Assembly: GCF_010015445.1 (NCBI RefSeq)
Contig: NC_053112.1
Span: 4,136,749 to 4,200,748, forward strand
DNA length: 64,000 bases
Source: Perca fluviatilis
Lineage: Eukaryota > Chordata > Actinopteri > Perciformes > Percidae
Direction of reading: 5' to 3'
How positions within the stretch are numbered: position 1 is the stretch's first letter; every line of letters starts with the position of its first letter. The translations under genes and the position numbers were made by a program. The notes beneath the pieces are model-generated. The model saw only the letters and a list, made by a program, of their open reading frames with translations. It searched no databases and had not been told where the DNA came from. Below are positions 42,660 through 54,471 of this stretch, one piece after another.

Positions 42660-43196
42660 AAGTGGGATTTTGCTTTGTCATGTGAATTTTGTCAGAAAGT
42701 CTGTCCTAAATTTATATATTTAAATATTTTCTGAAACCACTGTACATCAGACGTGCTGTGCAAAGCATTTGAAATGAGACAAAATCACCAGATGTTATTC
42801 TGAAGGTAAAGGGGTTTTCTATTGCATGCAAATAAAATCCATACAATTGGGAACAATAAAGCTATTTGGAGTAGGTTGCTGTCAGCACACAAACATGGCA
42901 CTCAGTGTAACGCCACGGGAGGAGCAGCCATAAACTGTGTGTTAGATAGAGACACATCGGCTCACACCTTTCTCACGGCACTGCTCCACCAGCTGGGTGT
43001 CTTTGTCTCTTTTCATCTTGTTAGATTCCTTGATGCATTCTTCCCAAGGGACTATAGGTTCTAAGAGAATTACCAAGGCTTTGAGACTTCGGAGAGCAGC
43101 ACCATGTTTTGCCTCAAGGTGTGACAGCAACATGTGGGTAAAGGTCTCCATCTATTGGACTGATAGCACAACTACAGCTCATCTGTGGTTTCTTTA
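42660..43196. other. Unassigned sequence with a 70-codon minus frame
   Basis: The minus frame 42,942-43,151 looks protein-like (charged, with His-Leu-Glu-Ala-Lys-His-Gly-Ala-Ala-Leu-Arg-Ser-Leu), possibly a piece of a retroelement ORF, but I cannot name the family. Confidence 0.3.
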
Positions 43197-43560
43197 GGAA
43201 TGCTAGCATTGTGACTCTAGAAATGACGATGTTGGTCCGTCTCACACTGGGCGATCCATCCTTTTGGTCCAAACTGAAATATCTCTAACTATTGGATGTC
43301 TTGTCATAAGGACATTCATTTTCCCCACAGGACCTTAATGACTTTGGTGATCCTCTGATGTTTCCTCTACTGTCATCATGGAGCTGAGATTTGTGGTTGT
43401 GAGTGAAATGTTTGATCAACTATTGGATGGACTGCCATGTCCCCCTTTAGGATGAATTGTAATAACTTTGGAGATCCCCTCAGTTTTCTTCTCTGGTCAT
43501 GTCAGTATGCTAACATACTAAGCTAACCCAGCAAACACTGAGATGTTGAATGCCCGTTGT
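43197..43560. repeat. Interspersed teleost repeat
   Basis: Contains the recurrent fish-repeat phrases GGTCCAAACTGAAATATCTC and AACTATTGGATGGACTGCCATG. Two degenerate versions of the core lie within this stretch. Confidence 0.5.
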
Positions 43561-43596
43561 TCGAACATCCAATAATGACTTCCTGTTATGGTTCAA

Positions 43597-46560
43597 ACAA
43601 TTCAATTCAATTCAATTTTATTTATAGTATCAAATCATAACATAAGTTATCTCGAGACACTTTACAGATAGAGTAGTTCTAGACCACACTCTATAATTTA
43701 CAAAGCCCCAACAATTCCAACAATTCCAGTAATTCCCTCAAGAGCAAGCAGTGCGACAGTCGCGAGGAAAAAACTCCCTCTTGGGAAGAAACCTCGGACA
43801 GACCTAGGCTCTTGGTAGGCGGTGTCTGACGAGCCGGTTGGGGGTGTGATGAACAGTGGCGATAGTAGTCACATTAATAATGGAACAGTGACTGGATGTA
43901 GCGAGGGAAGCTGCAGGGTTCAGCAGGACGCAGCATGACATTGCAGGGCATCGCTGAGCTCAGCAGGGAGTGCAGCAGGACCACGGCACAGCTGCAACCA
44001 GGGTCTTGGTGCCAACGTTCACCAAGGAAATACGCTGGGGAAAAAAGCATAAGGACTCCGGGGGAGTAAACTCCCCAGAAGCTAGGATTAGTAACAAGCA
44101 TTTCTGGACGGGCTGCACACAAATAGTAATAGTAATAGTAACAGTAATAGAAACAATAATAGAAAGGGAGAGGAGAGAGCAGCTCAGTGTGTCAAACGAA
44201 GGAAGTCCCCCGCGCCGTCTAGGACTATAACAGCGTAACTGTAACAGGTAACTAAGAGAGACAGGTCATAAGGAGAGGTAGCTTTTTCGGGCTTAGAACT
44301 CTCCCCCTGCCGGATCTGGCTTGGCTGGCCTGCCTCCCTCTACTTTGTTATGTATTATTAATCTAACAATTATGAAGAGAAGCAGTTGGGCCAGTTAGGT
44401 GAACACTGCAACTCCTCACTCCTCTCCTCACTATAAGCTTTATCAAATAGGAGAGTTTTAAGTTCATTCTTGAATGAGGTAACAGTTTCTGCCCCCGAAC
44501 CCAGATCGGAGCTGGTTCCATAGGAGAGGAGCCTGATAACTGAAGGCTCTAGCTCCCATTCTACTTTTAGAGACTCTAGGTACCACCAGTAACTCTGCAT
44601 TCTGGGAGCGCAGTGCTCTAGTAGGACAATAGGGTATTAGGAGCTCTTCTAGATATGATGGTGCTAGACCATTTAGAGCTTTGTAGGTCAAGAGAAGGAC
44701 TTTAAACTCAATCCTGGATTTAACAGGAAGCCAATGCAGAGAAGCTAATAGGGAGAAATATGATCTCTTTTCTTAGTTCTTGTGAGAACACGCTGCAGCA
44801 TTCTGGATCAGCTGGAGAGTCTTAAGAGACTTATTTGAGCAACCTGACAGTAGGGGAATTACAATAGTCCAGCCTGGAAGTAACAAATGCATGGACTAGT
44901 TTTTCAGCCGTCGTTTTGAGACAGGATATTCCTAATTTTGGCAATGTTACGAAGATGAAAAAAGGCTGTTCTTGAGGTTTGTTTTAGATTGGCATTAAAG
45001 GATATATCCTGATCAAAGATAACTCCTAAAATTCTAACAGTGGTGCTGGAGGCCAGGGCAACACCATCCAGAGTAGCTATATCTCTAGATAATGAAGTTC
45101 GGAGGTGTTTAGGGCCCAGCACAATAACTTCAGTTTTGTTAGGGTTTAACATCAGAAAATTATAGGTCATCCAGGATTTTATATCCTTAATGCACTCTTG
45201 AAATTTTGCTAGCTGACTGGTTTCGTCTTGGTTTGATTGACAAGTATAATTGGGTGTCATCCGCATAACAGTGAAAGTTAATTGAGTGTTTTCTAATAAT
45301 ATTGCCTAGAGGAAGCATATATATGGAGAATAGAATTGGTCCAAGCACTGAGCCTTGAGGAACCCCATGGCTAACTTTAGCGGCACTTGGAGGAGTTATC
45401 ATTAACATTCACAAATTGAGATCGATCAGAGAAATAGGACCTAAAACCAACTCAGAGCAATTCCTTTAATGCCAACCAAGTGTTCCAATCTCTGTAACAG
45501 GATTGAATGGTCAATTGTGTCAAATGCAGCACTAAGATCTAGTAAAACAAGAATGGAGACAAGACCTTTGTCTGCAGCAGTTAAAAGGTCGTTAGTAATT
45601 TTCACCAGTGCCGTCTCTGTGCTATGATTCTTTCTAAATCCTGATTGAAAGTCATCAAATAAACTGTTGCTATGTAGAAAATCACATAACTGATTAGCAA
45701 CCACCTTCTCAAGGATCTTGGATAGAAAAGGAAGGTTAGATATAGGTCTATAGTTTGCTAAGACCTCAGGATCCAGGGGTGGGTTTTTTCAGAAGAGGTT
45801 TTATCACAGCTACTTTAAAATGACTGTGGTACATAACCTGTTAATAGAGACATATTGATCATATCTAGTAATGAGGTGTTAACCACAGGTAATGCTTCTT
45901 TGAGTCGTGTTGGGATGGGGTCCAAGAGACAGGTAGATGGCTTAGCTGAGGATATCTTTAACATTAATTGTTGAAGATCTATAGGATAAAAGCAGTCTAA
46001 GTATATGTCGAGACTAGTCTTTATTTCAAACGACTCTCGCTTAAAGGTGAACCGTTAGAAGTTGAGTGTAAAAGGTGATGAATTTTATCTCTAATTGTTG
46101 TAATTTTATCATTGAAGAAGCTCGTGAAGTCATCACTACTCAGAGCTAGAGGAATAGATGGCTCAGTAGAGCTGTGGCTATCTGTCAGCCTGGCGACAGT
46201 GCTGAAAAGAAACCTTGGGTTGTTCTTGTTTTCTTCTATTAGTGAAGAGTAATAGTCTGATCTGGCCTTTCTTAGGGCCTTCCTATAGGTTTTGAGACTT
46301 TCTTGCCAATCCAAACGAGATTCTTCCACCTTGGTGGAACGCCACACCATTCGAGGTTTTGCGAGATTTGTTTTAATTTGCGAGTTTGGGAGTTATACCA
46401 AGGTGCTAGTTTCCTTTGCTTCATCATCTTCTTTTTTCAGGGAGCGGCCGGAGTCTAAGGTCGTCCTTAGGCATGCTCGTAACACCGTCTACAAATGCAT
46501 CAATTTGAGAGGGACTGAGGTTAACATACAGGTCCTCTGTAAACATAGTTGAAAAAATCT
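43597..46560 (-). mobile_element. L2-like LINE (LINE B), 5'-truncated
   Basis: The 3' end (43,597, CAATTCAATTTTATTTATAG) carries the A-T-rich tail. The minus strand then shows the 3' UTR, RT C-terminus (44,370-45,266), RT core (45,187-45,704) and linker (46,021-46,560). The endonuclease is missing, the common 5' truncation of LINE insertions. A second 3' end of the same family lies in opposite orientation at 51,357-51,930. Confidence 0.85.
44370..46350 (-). pseudogene. LINE B reverse transcriptase, frame-shifted
   Basis: Motifs in order: [14 protein letters not shown] and [12 protein letters not shown] (45,441-45,704), [10 protein letters not shown] and the catalytic Tyr-Ala-Asp-Asp-Thr-Gln-Leu-Tyr (45,187-45,408), Leu-Asn-Pro-Asn-Lys-Thr-Glu (44,904-45,266), and a C-terminal Leu-Arg-Ser-Gln-Asn-Ala block (44,464-44,691). 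The core residues are intact, but at least four frame changes are needed. Confidence 0.9.
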
Positions 46561-47177
46561 AAATTGTTCCAAAATGGCCTTCCGCCATGAAGTCAGCTAA
46601 CGTAGAATGAAGACAAAGTCCTTGTTGACAGGAAGTTGTGGTGAATAAATGGGTCTTAAACAGGACTATCAGGCAGGGTTAGTCCAGGGTGAAGTCCAAA
46701 GTTAACTCTACTAATTTTAGCTGATTGGTCATAAAAAATTACATTAAAGGATGTCCCTTAACGAAGGAGAGTTAAAGAAATAGAAATTGTGCACTTCTGG
46801 GCATGTGATAGAGAATGAGAGCACATATATGAACAGAAGGAAAGAGTAAAACTGATGTAACAGGACTTTTAATTTGTGGCATTTTAAAGGATCAACTATT
46901 ATATAGCATTTTCAGGTTAATACTTTTATTTTGTGTTTGTACTAGAACATGTTTACATGCGCTTTAATGTTCAAAAAACTTTCTCATACTGCCGATGGCT
47001 ACTGCACCTGTATTCACCCTCTGTAGGAGATGCTCTGTAGAGGCGCCTGTCTCTTAAGCCCTCCCACAGACAAAGCCCAGTCTGCTCTGATTGGCCAGAG
47101 TGTTTCCTGGAATCTGCTCTCGCTCCGCAGCCTATGCTGTTGTTTCACTTGTATCAGCTGGAGCTACTGCAATGGAG
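46561..47177. other. Unassigned sequence
   Basis: Between LINE B and the repeated unit at 47.2 kb. Includes TCTGATTGGCCAGAGTG at about 47,085, a phrase common in fish repeats. No gene is supported. Confidence 0.35.
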
Positions 47178-48765
47178 TATATAGCAGGACTTTGTGCTGT
47201 GAAAATTCCCCAATTAAGGTTTTTAACCAAATACTCCACAAACTAAATGTCCTAGCAGTAATGTGACCCGAAATTGGGGAAAAATGACCAACATTGGCTG
47301 CCAAGATTAGCTACAGCTATGTGGCATTAGCATGCAGCTACTTAATATTTAGCACTAGGCTAACATTAGATTACGGAGCGTCGAAAAAGCTTCTGAACCA
47401 AATAGTGTTAATTTCGTCAGATGAGACGAGACTAAATATGTTTGTCAACGACCCTTTTTCCATGACTAAGACGAGATGAGACGAGACTGCGGCAAAGTAA
47501 AAAAACACTGACTAAGACTAAACTAACGTGCATTATTGTTGCCGAAAAAGACAGAGACTAAAATGTTTTGCATAAAATAAAAAATAAGATAAAATCTCTC
47601 TTCATTTTCATCTACAATCGTCTCTACTTTTCCATCATGAGATAGAATATTCAGCTGTTACTAGGGTTGGGTACCGAGACCCGGTGCTAATCTGCCACTG
47701 ACCGGTGCCTTAACGACCGGTATCTACCGGACCGAATAGCGGATTTCAGTGCCACTTAAATGCCTGTGCTTCTCTCTGATGCTCCTAAACAGACATAGTA
47801 AGCGAAACATCGCTGCACGGGACGCTAGTTAACACTACAATTGGCAGCAGGTAATGTTAGCCTACCGTTAGCTAGCAGCTGGATTAAACATGATTAAAAT
47901 GCTGACCGCTAAATGGTGTAAAGAGTGTGTCTGTCTTTCACTGGAGAGGATTCCAACAGGGGGGACGTACGACAGTCTGCAGCTGCCGTTGTCTGAAAAA
48001 CAACACATTAGCGCTTCCGCTTCAAACTTCGCCTCCCCAGCCCCTGGGTTCTGCGTTCAATGTTATGTAAAAATACCCTTTTCCCATTCAGTAGTGTGGT
48101 TTTTTTGTCGTTTTACAGGAATTTACTGGTGAAATAAGGAAGAGGCCCGATATTTATATAACTTTATATAATTTATTTTTATATAACTATTTGACTGAAA
48201 TGGTTATCAGAAATAATCTCAGAAATAATTTTTTATTTAAAAAAGACCAAAATGTTTTGACTAAAAACTTGACTAAGATATATTGAGTTCTCTTTTGACT
48301 AAAACTAGACTAAAATGACAGAGTCTTTTATTCGGCTAAAACTTGACTAATAAAAAAGACATGTGAATGACTAAATATGACTAAAACTAACAAGGACATT
48401 TGGCACAAGACTAAGACTAAGACTAAATTAAAATAGGTGACAAAATTAACACTAGAACCAAACACTACCCAATCAGACATGTTTTAGCGATAACCACGAC
48501 CCAAAATTGGGGAGAATTTAACAAACTGGCAGCCAAGATGACAACTTTTACTGCAGTTAGCATGTAGCTACTATAGTTAGCAGTGGACACTAATGGAATA
48601 TAGCAGCACTTTCTACAGTCAAAATAGCAGATAAAGGTTTTTAAACCAAATACTCCATAACCAGAAATGTTTCAGGAGTAATGTGACCCGGAAATGGGCA
48701 GAATTTTACGCCCGGCAGCCAAGATGACAGTGTTTACTGCCATGTAGCTACAGTGGACAATGTTA
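47178..48765. repeat. Repeated 150-180-bp unit, copies on both sides of a hAT element
   Basis: The phrase AACCAAATACTCCA.AA followed by AGTAATGTGACCCG occurs at about 47,227-47,270 and again at about 48,643-48,690, each with GGCTGCCAAGAT or GGCAGCCAAGATGAC nearby (also at about 48,530). The unit is at least triplicated. Confidence 0.7.
47403..48454. mobile_element. hAT-type element, 1.05 kb
   Basis: Tips TAGTGTTAATTTCGTCA and TGACAAAATTAACACTA are inverted repeats with a perfect 8-bp duplication GAACCAAA (47,395-47,402 and 48,455-48,462). Subterminal GACTAAAACT words repeat many times on the right. Inside, from about 47,664 (TAGGGTTGGGTACCGAGACC) lies the left end of another hAT-like repeat whose right end I cannot find. 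Confidence 0.9.
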
Positions 48766-49245
48766 ACACAGCAGTAGCTTTAAAAACACTTCAGTAATTC
48801 GTACCTAGAGCAGATGACCAATCATAGAAGTCCAGCTTAGAGTTGCATAAGACTTAGCAGAGTAGAAAAAACTGTTGAAACCGGGCGTTCAGAACAGTTG
48901 GAAATCTAAACGTTTTAGCTCAAGGGGATTTCTCTAAAATATGATTTCTTCATTATTTGAATTTGAAAAAATCCGACATTATAACATTGTAGATATGACA
49001 GAAAATACAGAAAAGCATAAAATGTCCCCTTTAACCAGTAGATGTCAGCAATGCCAGCAGTTGGTCAATGGTCCGCAGTGCAGAGCTGTGGTTGTACTGG
49101 GCAGCTACCTGACCTACAGTCGACATACAACTTGTTCCACCAAAATATTCAGTTGCATGTGTTTACTGATGCTTGTGAGAATAGAGGCATCTTTATATAT
49201 ACCACCTAATTCTATGTTGTTTTTCTATTTATGTCACAAAGATGG
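48766..49245. other. Sequence upstream of the NLR copy 2 NACHT exon
   Basis: No recognisable exon. It would be intron or intergenic DNA of NLR copy 2. Confidence 0.4.
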
Positions 49246-51103
49246 AATTGTTCCAGTACCAGAGCCACTAAACATATCAGTTTACCAAGACTGTCTTCAA
49301 ACACACCTTCAGGATGGGTTTATGTATGCACAAGAGGGGTTGGACACAGAAGAAGGATGAACAACCTCTGGGTGATATCTACACACATCTGTACATCAAA
49401 GCTACTGGTGACGTACACATCAACACACAGCATGAGTTCAGGCAGATTGAGGTGGGTGAAGCCAACAGATACAGAGACAACAATTAAACCTTGTGACATG
49501 TTCAAACACCCCTCTGGAAGTTAAGACCCATAAGAACATTACTAACCAATGGAATTGCAGGAATTGGAAAAACATTTATTGTCCACAAATTTGTGTTGGA
49601 CTGGTGTAAAGAGAAACCAATCAAGATGTTCATCTTGTTTCCCCTTCACCTTCCGCCAGCTGAATTTAAAGAAGGGGGAAAAATATTGTTTGGCAGAGCT
49701 CATTCATGAATGTATCATGGAGACCAAAGACATCAAAGAAGAAGCTCTCAATCACATCTTTACAGCTCTGCAGTCATCAGGAAACACCAACTTTGACAAG
49801 AGTGAATTCAAACTTCTGTTTGTTTTGGATGGACTGGATGAGAGCCGCCTTGATCTGGACTGCTCCACCAATAAAAACCAGACAGTTAAAATTGACGTGA
49901 CAGCGCCGACCTCAGTGGATGAGCTGCTGACAAACCTCATCAAGAAGAAACTGCTTCCCTCTGCTCGTCTCTGGATAACCACACGACCTCGCGGCAGCCA
50001 ATCAGATCCATTCTGATTTTGTTAACATAGTTACAGAGGTCAGAGGGTTCACTGACCCACAGAAGGAGGAGTACTTCAGAAAGAGATTCACAGATCAGGA
50101 GCAGGCCAGCAGAATCATCTCCCACATCAAGACAACACGAAGCATCCACATAATGTGCCACATCCCAATCTTCTGCTGGATCACTGCTACAGTTCTGGAG
50201 GATGTGTTGAAGACCAGAGAGGAAGGAGGGCTGCCTAAGACCCTGACTGAGATGTATGCAGAATTCCTGCTGTTTCAGATTCATCAGACAAAAGAGAAGT
50301 AATGACCCAGAAGAGTGCATTCAGTACATTGAGTCATTAGCAAAACTGGCTTACCATCAGCTGGAAAAGGGAAACCTGATCTTCTACGAGAAAGATCTAG
50401 AAGAGAGTGGCATTGACGTCAGTGGAGCCTCTGTGTGCTCAGGAGTGTTCACAGAGATCTTCAAAGAGCAACGTGGGAGGAAGAATGGTAAAAAAAGATG
50501 TTTAGCTTCATCCATCTGAGTGTTCAGGAGTTTCTGGCTGCTATTCATGTACAGAGTGCAGTCATTAACAGAAACGAGAATGTGATGTTTCGGCAAAATT
50601 TGCTTGAACAAGTACTGAATGGTTTTCAGCAAAAAATCTATGAAGTCTAAGGTCCACAAGTTTGCTATTGACAAGGCCTTACAGAGTCCAAACGGACAAC
50701 TGGACTTGTTCCTCCGATTCCTCCTGGGTCTTTCTCTGCAGACCAATCAGGATCTCCTCAAAGACCTGCTGGCTCAGACAGGAAGTAGCTTACAGACCAA
50801 TCAGAAAACAGTTGATTACATCAAGAAGAAAATCGGTGAGAAGCTGTCTGCAGAGAGAAGCATCAATCTGTTCCACTGTCTGAATGAAATTAATGATCGT
50901 TCTCTAGTGGAGGAGATCCAACAGGCGCTGAGTTCAGGAAGTCTCTCCACAGATAATCTGTCTCCTGCTCAGTGGTCAGCTCTGGGCTTCATCTTACTGT
51001 CATCAGGAAACAATCTGGACGTGTTTGACCTGAAGAAATACTCTGCTTCAGAGGATGTTCTTCTGAGGCTGCTGCCAGTGGTCAAAGCCTCCAAAAAAGC
51101 TCT
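49246..51103 (+). pseudogene. NLR copy 2: FISNA-NACHT exon with multiple frameshifts
   Basis: FISNA signature (Ile-Tyr-Thr-His-Leu-Tyr-Ile, His-Glu-Phe-Arg-Gln-Ile-Glu) lies at 49,370-49,460. Walker A Gly-Ile-Ala-Gly-Ile-Gly-Lys-Thr is at 49,551-49,574 and Walker B Leu-Leu-Phe-Val-Leu-Asp-Gly-Leu-Asp-Glu at about 49,818-49,847. Sensor-like Trp-Ile-Thr-Thr-Arg-Pro, the NACHT-associated Cys-Trp-Ile-Thr-Ala-Thr-Val-Leu and Val-Gln-Glu-Phe-Leu-Ala-Ala helical parts follow, and donor GTAAGT is at 51,104. Frame changes are needed near 49,355, 49,455, 49,525, 49,617-49,645, 49,993, 50,283, 50,495 and 50,640. Fish NLR-C NACHT domains bind ATP and drive oligomerisation; this copy cannot encode one. 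Confidence 0.88.
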
Positions 51104-51356
51104 GTAAGTGCACCAATTACTGAAGATACTAACTCTATCAGATGTGTAGGGTTGTTCTCAACTAATACATATCTGGATCAACTGATAGTCTAGTGAATGA
51201 TTGGGATCCAATTTAGTTTTTTTATTCCATTAATAGCTGTCTAATTTGAGTAATATACACAATACAAGACAAAAATTTTTTGAAACATTGCATCGGTAAG
51301 GACAACCTTAGAAATGTAATTTTTTACATTATCTGTGACAGAAACCTGTCACAACC
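51104..51356 (+). other. Intron after the NACHT exon
   Basis: Ordinary AT-rich intron up to the LINE tail. Confidence 0.5.
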
Positions 51357-51930
51357 TGTTTACTAACCTAGCTCTGAGGAGTTTACTCCCCGAATCCTTA
51401 TGTTTGTTTTCACCCAGCATATTTCCTTGAGTAATGCGTTGGCACCAAGATCTTGGTTGCAGCTGTCACTGTGGTCCTGCTGCACTCCCTGCTAAGTTCT
51501 GCGGTGTCCTGCAATGTCATGCTGCGTCCCTGCTGAACCCCTGCTACTTCCTGCTACGTCCATCCATGCTCTGCTGGGCCACGCTACATCCTGTAATGCC
51601 TTGCAGCCCCCTGATATGACATGAACTACTACGACTACCATTTGAACATTTGTCACTGTTCTATTATCTTTAATATGACTATTATTGCCACTGTGCATCA
51701 CATCCCCAACTGGCACCGTCAGACACCGCTTACCAAGAGCCTGGGTCTGTCCCAGGTTTCTTCCTAATAGGGGAGTTTTTCCCCACCACTGTCAGCCCTG
51801 CTTGCTCTTGGGGGAATTATTAGAATTGTTGGGGCTTTGTAAACTATAGAGTGTGGTCTAGACCTATTCTATCTGTAAAGTGTCTTGAGATAACTCTAAT
51901 TTGATACTATAAATAAAATTGAATTGAAAA
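51357..51930 (+). mobile_element. LINE B 3' UTR fragment
   Basis: Matches the reverse complement of 43,600-44,110 (for example TTGGTTGCAGCTGT, GTCCTGCTGCACTCCCTGCT, ATAGAGTGTGGTCTAGAC) and ends AATAAAATTGAATTG. Only the 3' end was inserted, in the sense orientation of the NLR gene. Confidence 0.85.
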
Positions 51931-51991
51931 ATGTAAGTTAATTGAATTGAAACCGTTTAAGTGTTTGTCTTTATCACAAAGTCTTCTTCAG

Positions 51992-52168
51992 GCTGAGTAG
52001 CTGTAACCTGTCAGAGAGAAGCTGTGAAGCTCTGTCCTCAGTTCTCTGCTCAGAGTCCTCTAGTCTGAGAGAGCTGGACCTGAGTAACAACAACAAACTC
52101 ACGGACACAGGAGTAAAGCTGCTTTCTGCTGGAGTGAAGAGTCCACACTGTAAACTGGAGACACTTAG
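51992..52168 (+). CDS. LRR exon of NLR copy 2, in frame
   Basis: 177 bp after TTCTTCAG and before GTCAGG. One codon longer than the standard 174 bp (an extra residue after Leu-Asp-Leu-Ser-Asn-Asn-Asn). Open throughout. Confidence 0.85.
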
Positions 52169-52349
52169 GTCAGGAATAATAAACTTGATTAAAAAAAAGA
52201 TTAATCTGATCTGTCACAGAGTGTTTTCATTTTTCGTCAGTCAGTTAAACACTTCTCTTTCATGAAAGTAGTGCCTACCTAAATATAAGTGTAAGGTATA
52301 TTAAATATACATAGAAATGTTTTTACATATATCCTGTACATATGTTTAG

Positions 52350-52523
52350 GCTGAGTGGCTGTAACCTGTCAGAGAGAAGCTGTGAAGATCTGTCCTCAGT
52401 TCTCAGCTTAGAGTCCTCTAGGCTGAGAGAGCTGGAACTGAGTAACAATGACCTGAAGGATTCAGGAGTGAAGCAGCTTTCTACTGGACTGGAGAGTCAA
52501 CACTGTAAACTGGAGAGTCTCAG
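52350..52523 (+). CDS. LRR exon of NLR copy 2, intact
   Basis: Exactly 174 bp with TTTAG acceptor and CAG/GTCAGG donor. Reads [14 protein letters not shown]ough [10 protein letters not shown]. It is the paralogue of the exon at 1418-1597, and the downstream introns match as well. Confidence 0.88.
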
Positions 52524-52623
52524 GTCAGGATTCAGCATTTGTTAAACAAAAAACATTTAAATGTTGCTTGGTATACAAGTTAATTTGTGATGAAAAAGAT
52601 ACCCAACATCTTTCAGCTAATTG

Positions 52624-53329
52624 CAAGGTGCGAACTACGGGGAGCTAGGGGGAGCCTCGGCTCCCCTTAATAAGACATGGGCCCCCTGAAAACGTGATTT
52701 GTGAAATTTTGGGGGTCTCAAAAAATATTGACATTGTTTCATTTTGACGTGTGTTATGAGCCAAGGCGTGGGCGCTTGAGTGCAAATTCAACTCATTGAA
52801 ATCCATTCTGCAGTTACTATCATATAGCCATGGCAAAAAGAAAACGCGCAGCTTATTTAATTTTGGTTTTACTAAGAAATTGTGTAGCGATGATGTTAAT
52901 AGCACGACCGATTCACCTGCTGCAAGCCCTGTTAGCACACCTCCCGCCGGGGTGACAACGCAAGAAGAAGCTGAAGAAATAATGTCCTTTCTGGCTGAAG
53001 ATGATCCTAACCCCCTCTCTTCCCCGTTAAATTGGAACAGCCAGCAGTGGAGAGATGGAAGAGCCGATATACATCGCTAAGGTCTAATTGAACAGAGGAA
53101 TTATGTTATTCTTCGGTAGCCTGAGTAACTTTAAGTTGTTCATGTGAAATCTCAACGATAGCCTGATGCTTTGTTTATAGACTATTTGTGGCTGGCTGTT
53201 TGCTGTAGTGCATACACTTGTAGCTGTTATGTATCTTTGTAAGTCATTGTGTAGTCGCAGGCACGACCCTCCCACCCCCCCCGTGGAAAAAAGTGGTCTC
53301 CCGAAGGCCACGGTATAGTTCGAACACTG
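52624..53329. mobile_element. hAT element in the NLR copy 2 intron
   Basis: Imperfect terminal repeats (CAAGGTGCGAACTACGG and the complement of CAGTGTTCGAACTATACCG) with a perfect 8-bp duplication GCTAATTG (52,616-52,623 and 53,330-53,337). The paralogous intron of copy 1 (about 4905-4925) has the uninterrupted site, which confirms it. Confidence 0.93.
52796..53080 (+). CDS. N-terminal fragment of a hAT-element ORF
   Basis: A 94-codon frame with Lys-Lys-Lys-Thr-Arg-Ser-Leu-Phe-Asn-Phe-Gly-Phe and an acidic, Ser/Thr/Pro-rich stretch after it, resembling the region before the zinc finger in some hAT transposases. The catalytic part is absent because the element is internally deleted. Confidence 0.5.
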   Translation: MKSILQLLSYSHGKKKTRSLFNFGFTKKLCSDDVNSTTDSPAASPVSTPPAGVTTQEEAEEIMSFLAEDDPNPLSSPLNWNSQQWRDGRADIHR

Positions 53330-53452
53330 GCTAATTGTTTTGTATTTACAACCCACAACTGTTTTGATTCAGTCTCACTACTCTCATCAGCACCTTATTC
53401 AGCAGGAGCAGGAATCTGTTTCAATTCAGTTCAATTTTATTCATCGTATTGT

Positions 53453-53454
<2 letters not shown>

Positions 53455-53547
<93 letters not shown>
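53455..53547 (+). repeat. (TG)n microsatellite before an LRR exon (copy 2)
   Basis: About 45 TG units end 15 bases before the AG acceptor of the next exon, as in copy 1. Confidence 0.95.
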
Positions 53548-53548
<1 letters not shown>

Positions 53549-53562
53549 GTGTGTTGGGCCAG

Positions 53563-53598
53563 TTTGTCAGGCTGTCTGATCACAGGGGAAGGCTGTAC
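53563..53598 (+). pseudogene. Truncated LRR exon 5 of NLR copy 2
   Basis: The first 36 bases equal the start of the exon at 5189-5362 (TTTGTCAGGCTGTCTGATCA) and then the match ends at GGCTGTAC. Twelve unrelated bases later the target site of a hAT element begins. The rest of the exon, the linker and the B30.2 exon are not found downstream. Confidence 0.85.
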
Positions 53599-53617
53599 GG
53601 GCCAAAGCTGTTTTCAC

Positions 53618-54471
53618 TAGGGATGCAACCGAATATTCGGCCACCGAAGATTTTTCGGCCGGAAAATGGCCCAAAAGGGCATTTTCGGTTTTCGGCCGAA
53701 ATACCTTTATCACCGGAAACAATACGGCCGAAAATGTTGTGATGACGCAAACAGAAACCGCGACCTCGCATGGTGTCAGTACCCGATCCATTCCACCTGC
53801 AAAGCGTCGCCTCAGGTAAAGAGGTTGAGACGGACCACGGAGTGAAAACAATGAAAAGTGCTCTTAGAGTCTGTCAGCACACGTTTCACTGAGATCTATT
53901 CGGATCCTCTGCACTTCATCGCGACTGTACTTGATCCGCGTTATAAAGACCATTACTTGGATGCGGAAATAAAGCAGGGCGCACAGAAATGATCCAGGCC
54001 GCGATGGATGCGGAGAACCCGCGTGGAGACGGAGACGGAGCGCGCACGGAGCAGCGCCCAGCGCAGGAGATCAGAGCGCAGAAAAAAAGACTTGTCTCGC
54101 TGCACCAGATGAGGGGCATGCACCCTCGTTGTCTGATATGTTCAGTGAAATCCTGCAAGAAAGTGCCCCCAATTATTAATAATAATAATAATAATAACAA
54201 TAGGTAAGCTATTCTGTTCTTAGGCTACTGTATGTGACTATCAGATTGTAGCCATATTTCTGCTAGATATTTTTTAATTAAACTTTAATATTAATTTATA
54301 CAATTGCAATGCCTTGATTTTAGTAAAGTTAGTACACAGTCATAGCCATAAATGCAATGGTACTAATAATTGGCTTAATTTCTTCGGTGTTTCGGTTTTC
54401 GGTTTTCGGTCTTGGTTTCCTCTTTTCGGTTTTCGGTTTCGGCCAAGAATTTTCATTTCGGTGCATCACTA
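53618..54471 (+). mobile_element. hAT element with transposase remnant
   Basis: Tips TAGGGATGCAACCGAA and TTCGGTGCATCACTA, with a perfect 8-bp duplication GTTTTCAC (53,610-53,617 and 54,472-54,479). Subterminal TTTTCGG words repeat at both ends. Confidence 0.93.
53880..54207 (+). pseudogene. hAT transposase fragment
   Basis: Reads Phe-Ile-Ala-Thr-Val-Leu-Asp-Pro-Arg-Tyr-Lys-Asp, the conserved Leu-Asp-Pro-Arg-Tyr-Lys motif of hAT transposases. A frameshift at about 53,981 follows, then the continuing segment begins Met-Ile-Gln-Ala-Ala. An ATT/AAT repeat (54,174-54,198) ends it. Confidence 0.75.

Noticed and set aside
44060..44230. Short frames in the LINE B 3' UTR
   Set aside because: The same sequence occurs as a non-coding LINE tail at 51,357-51,930.
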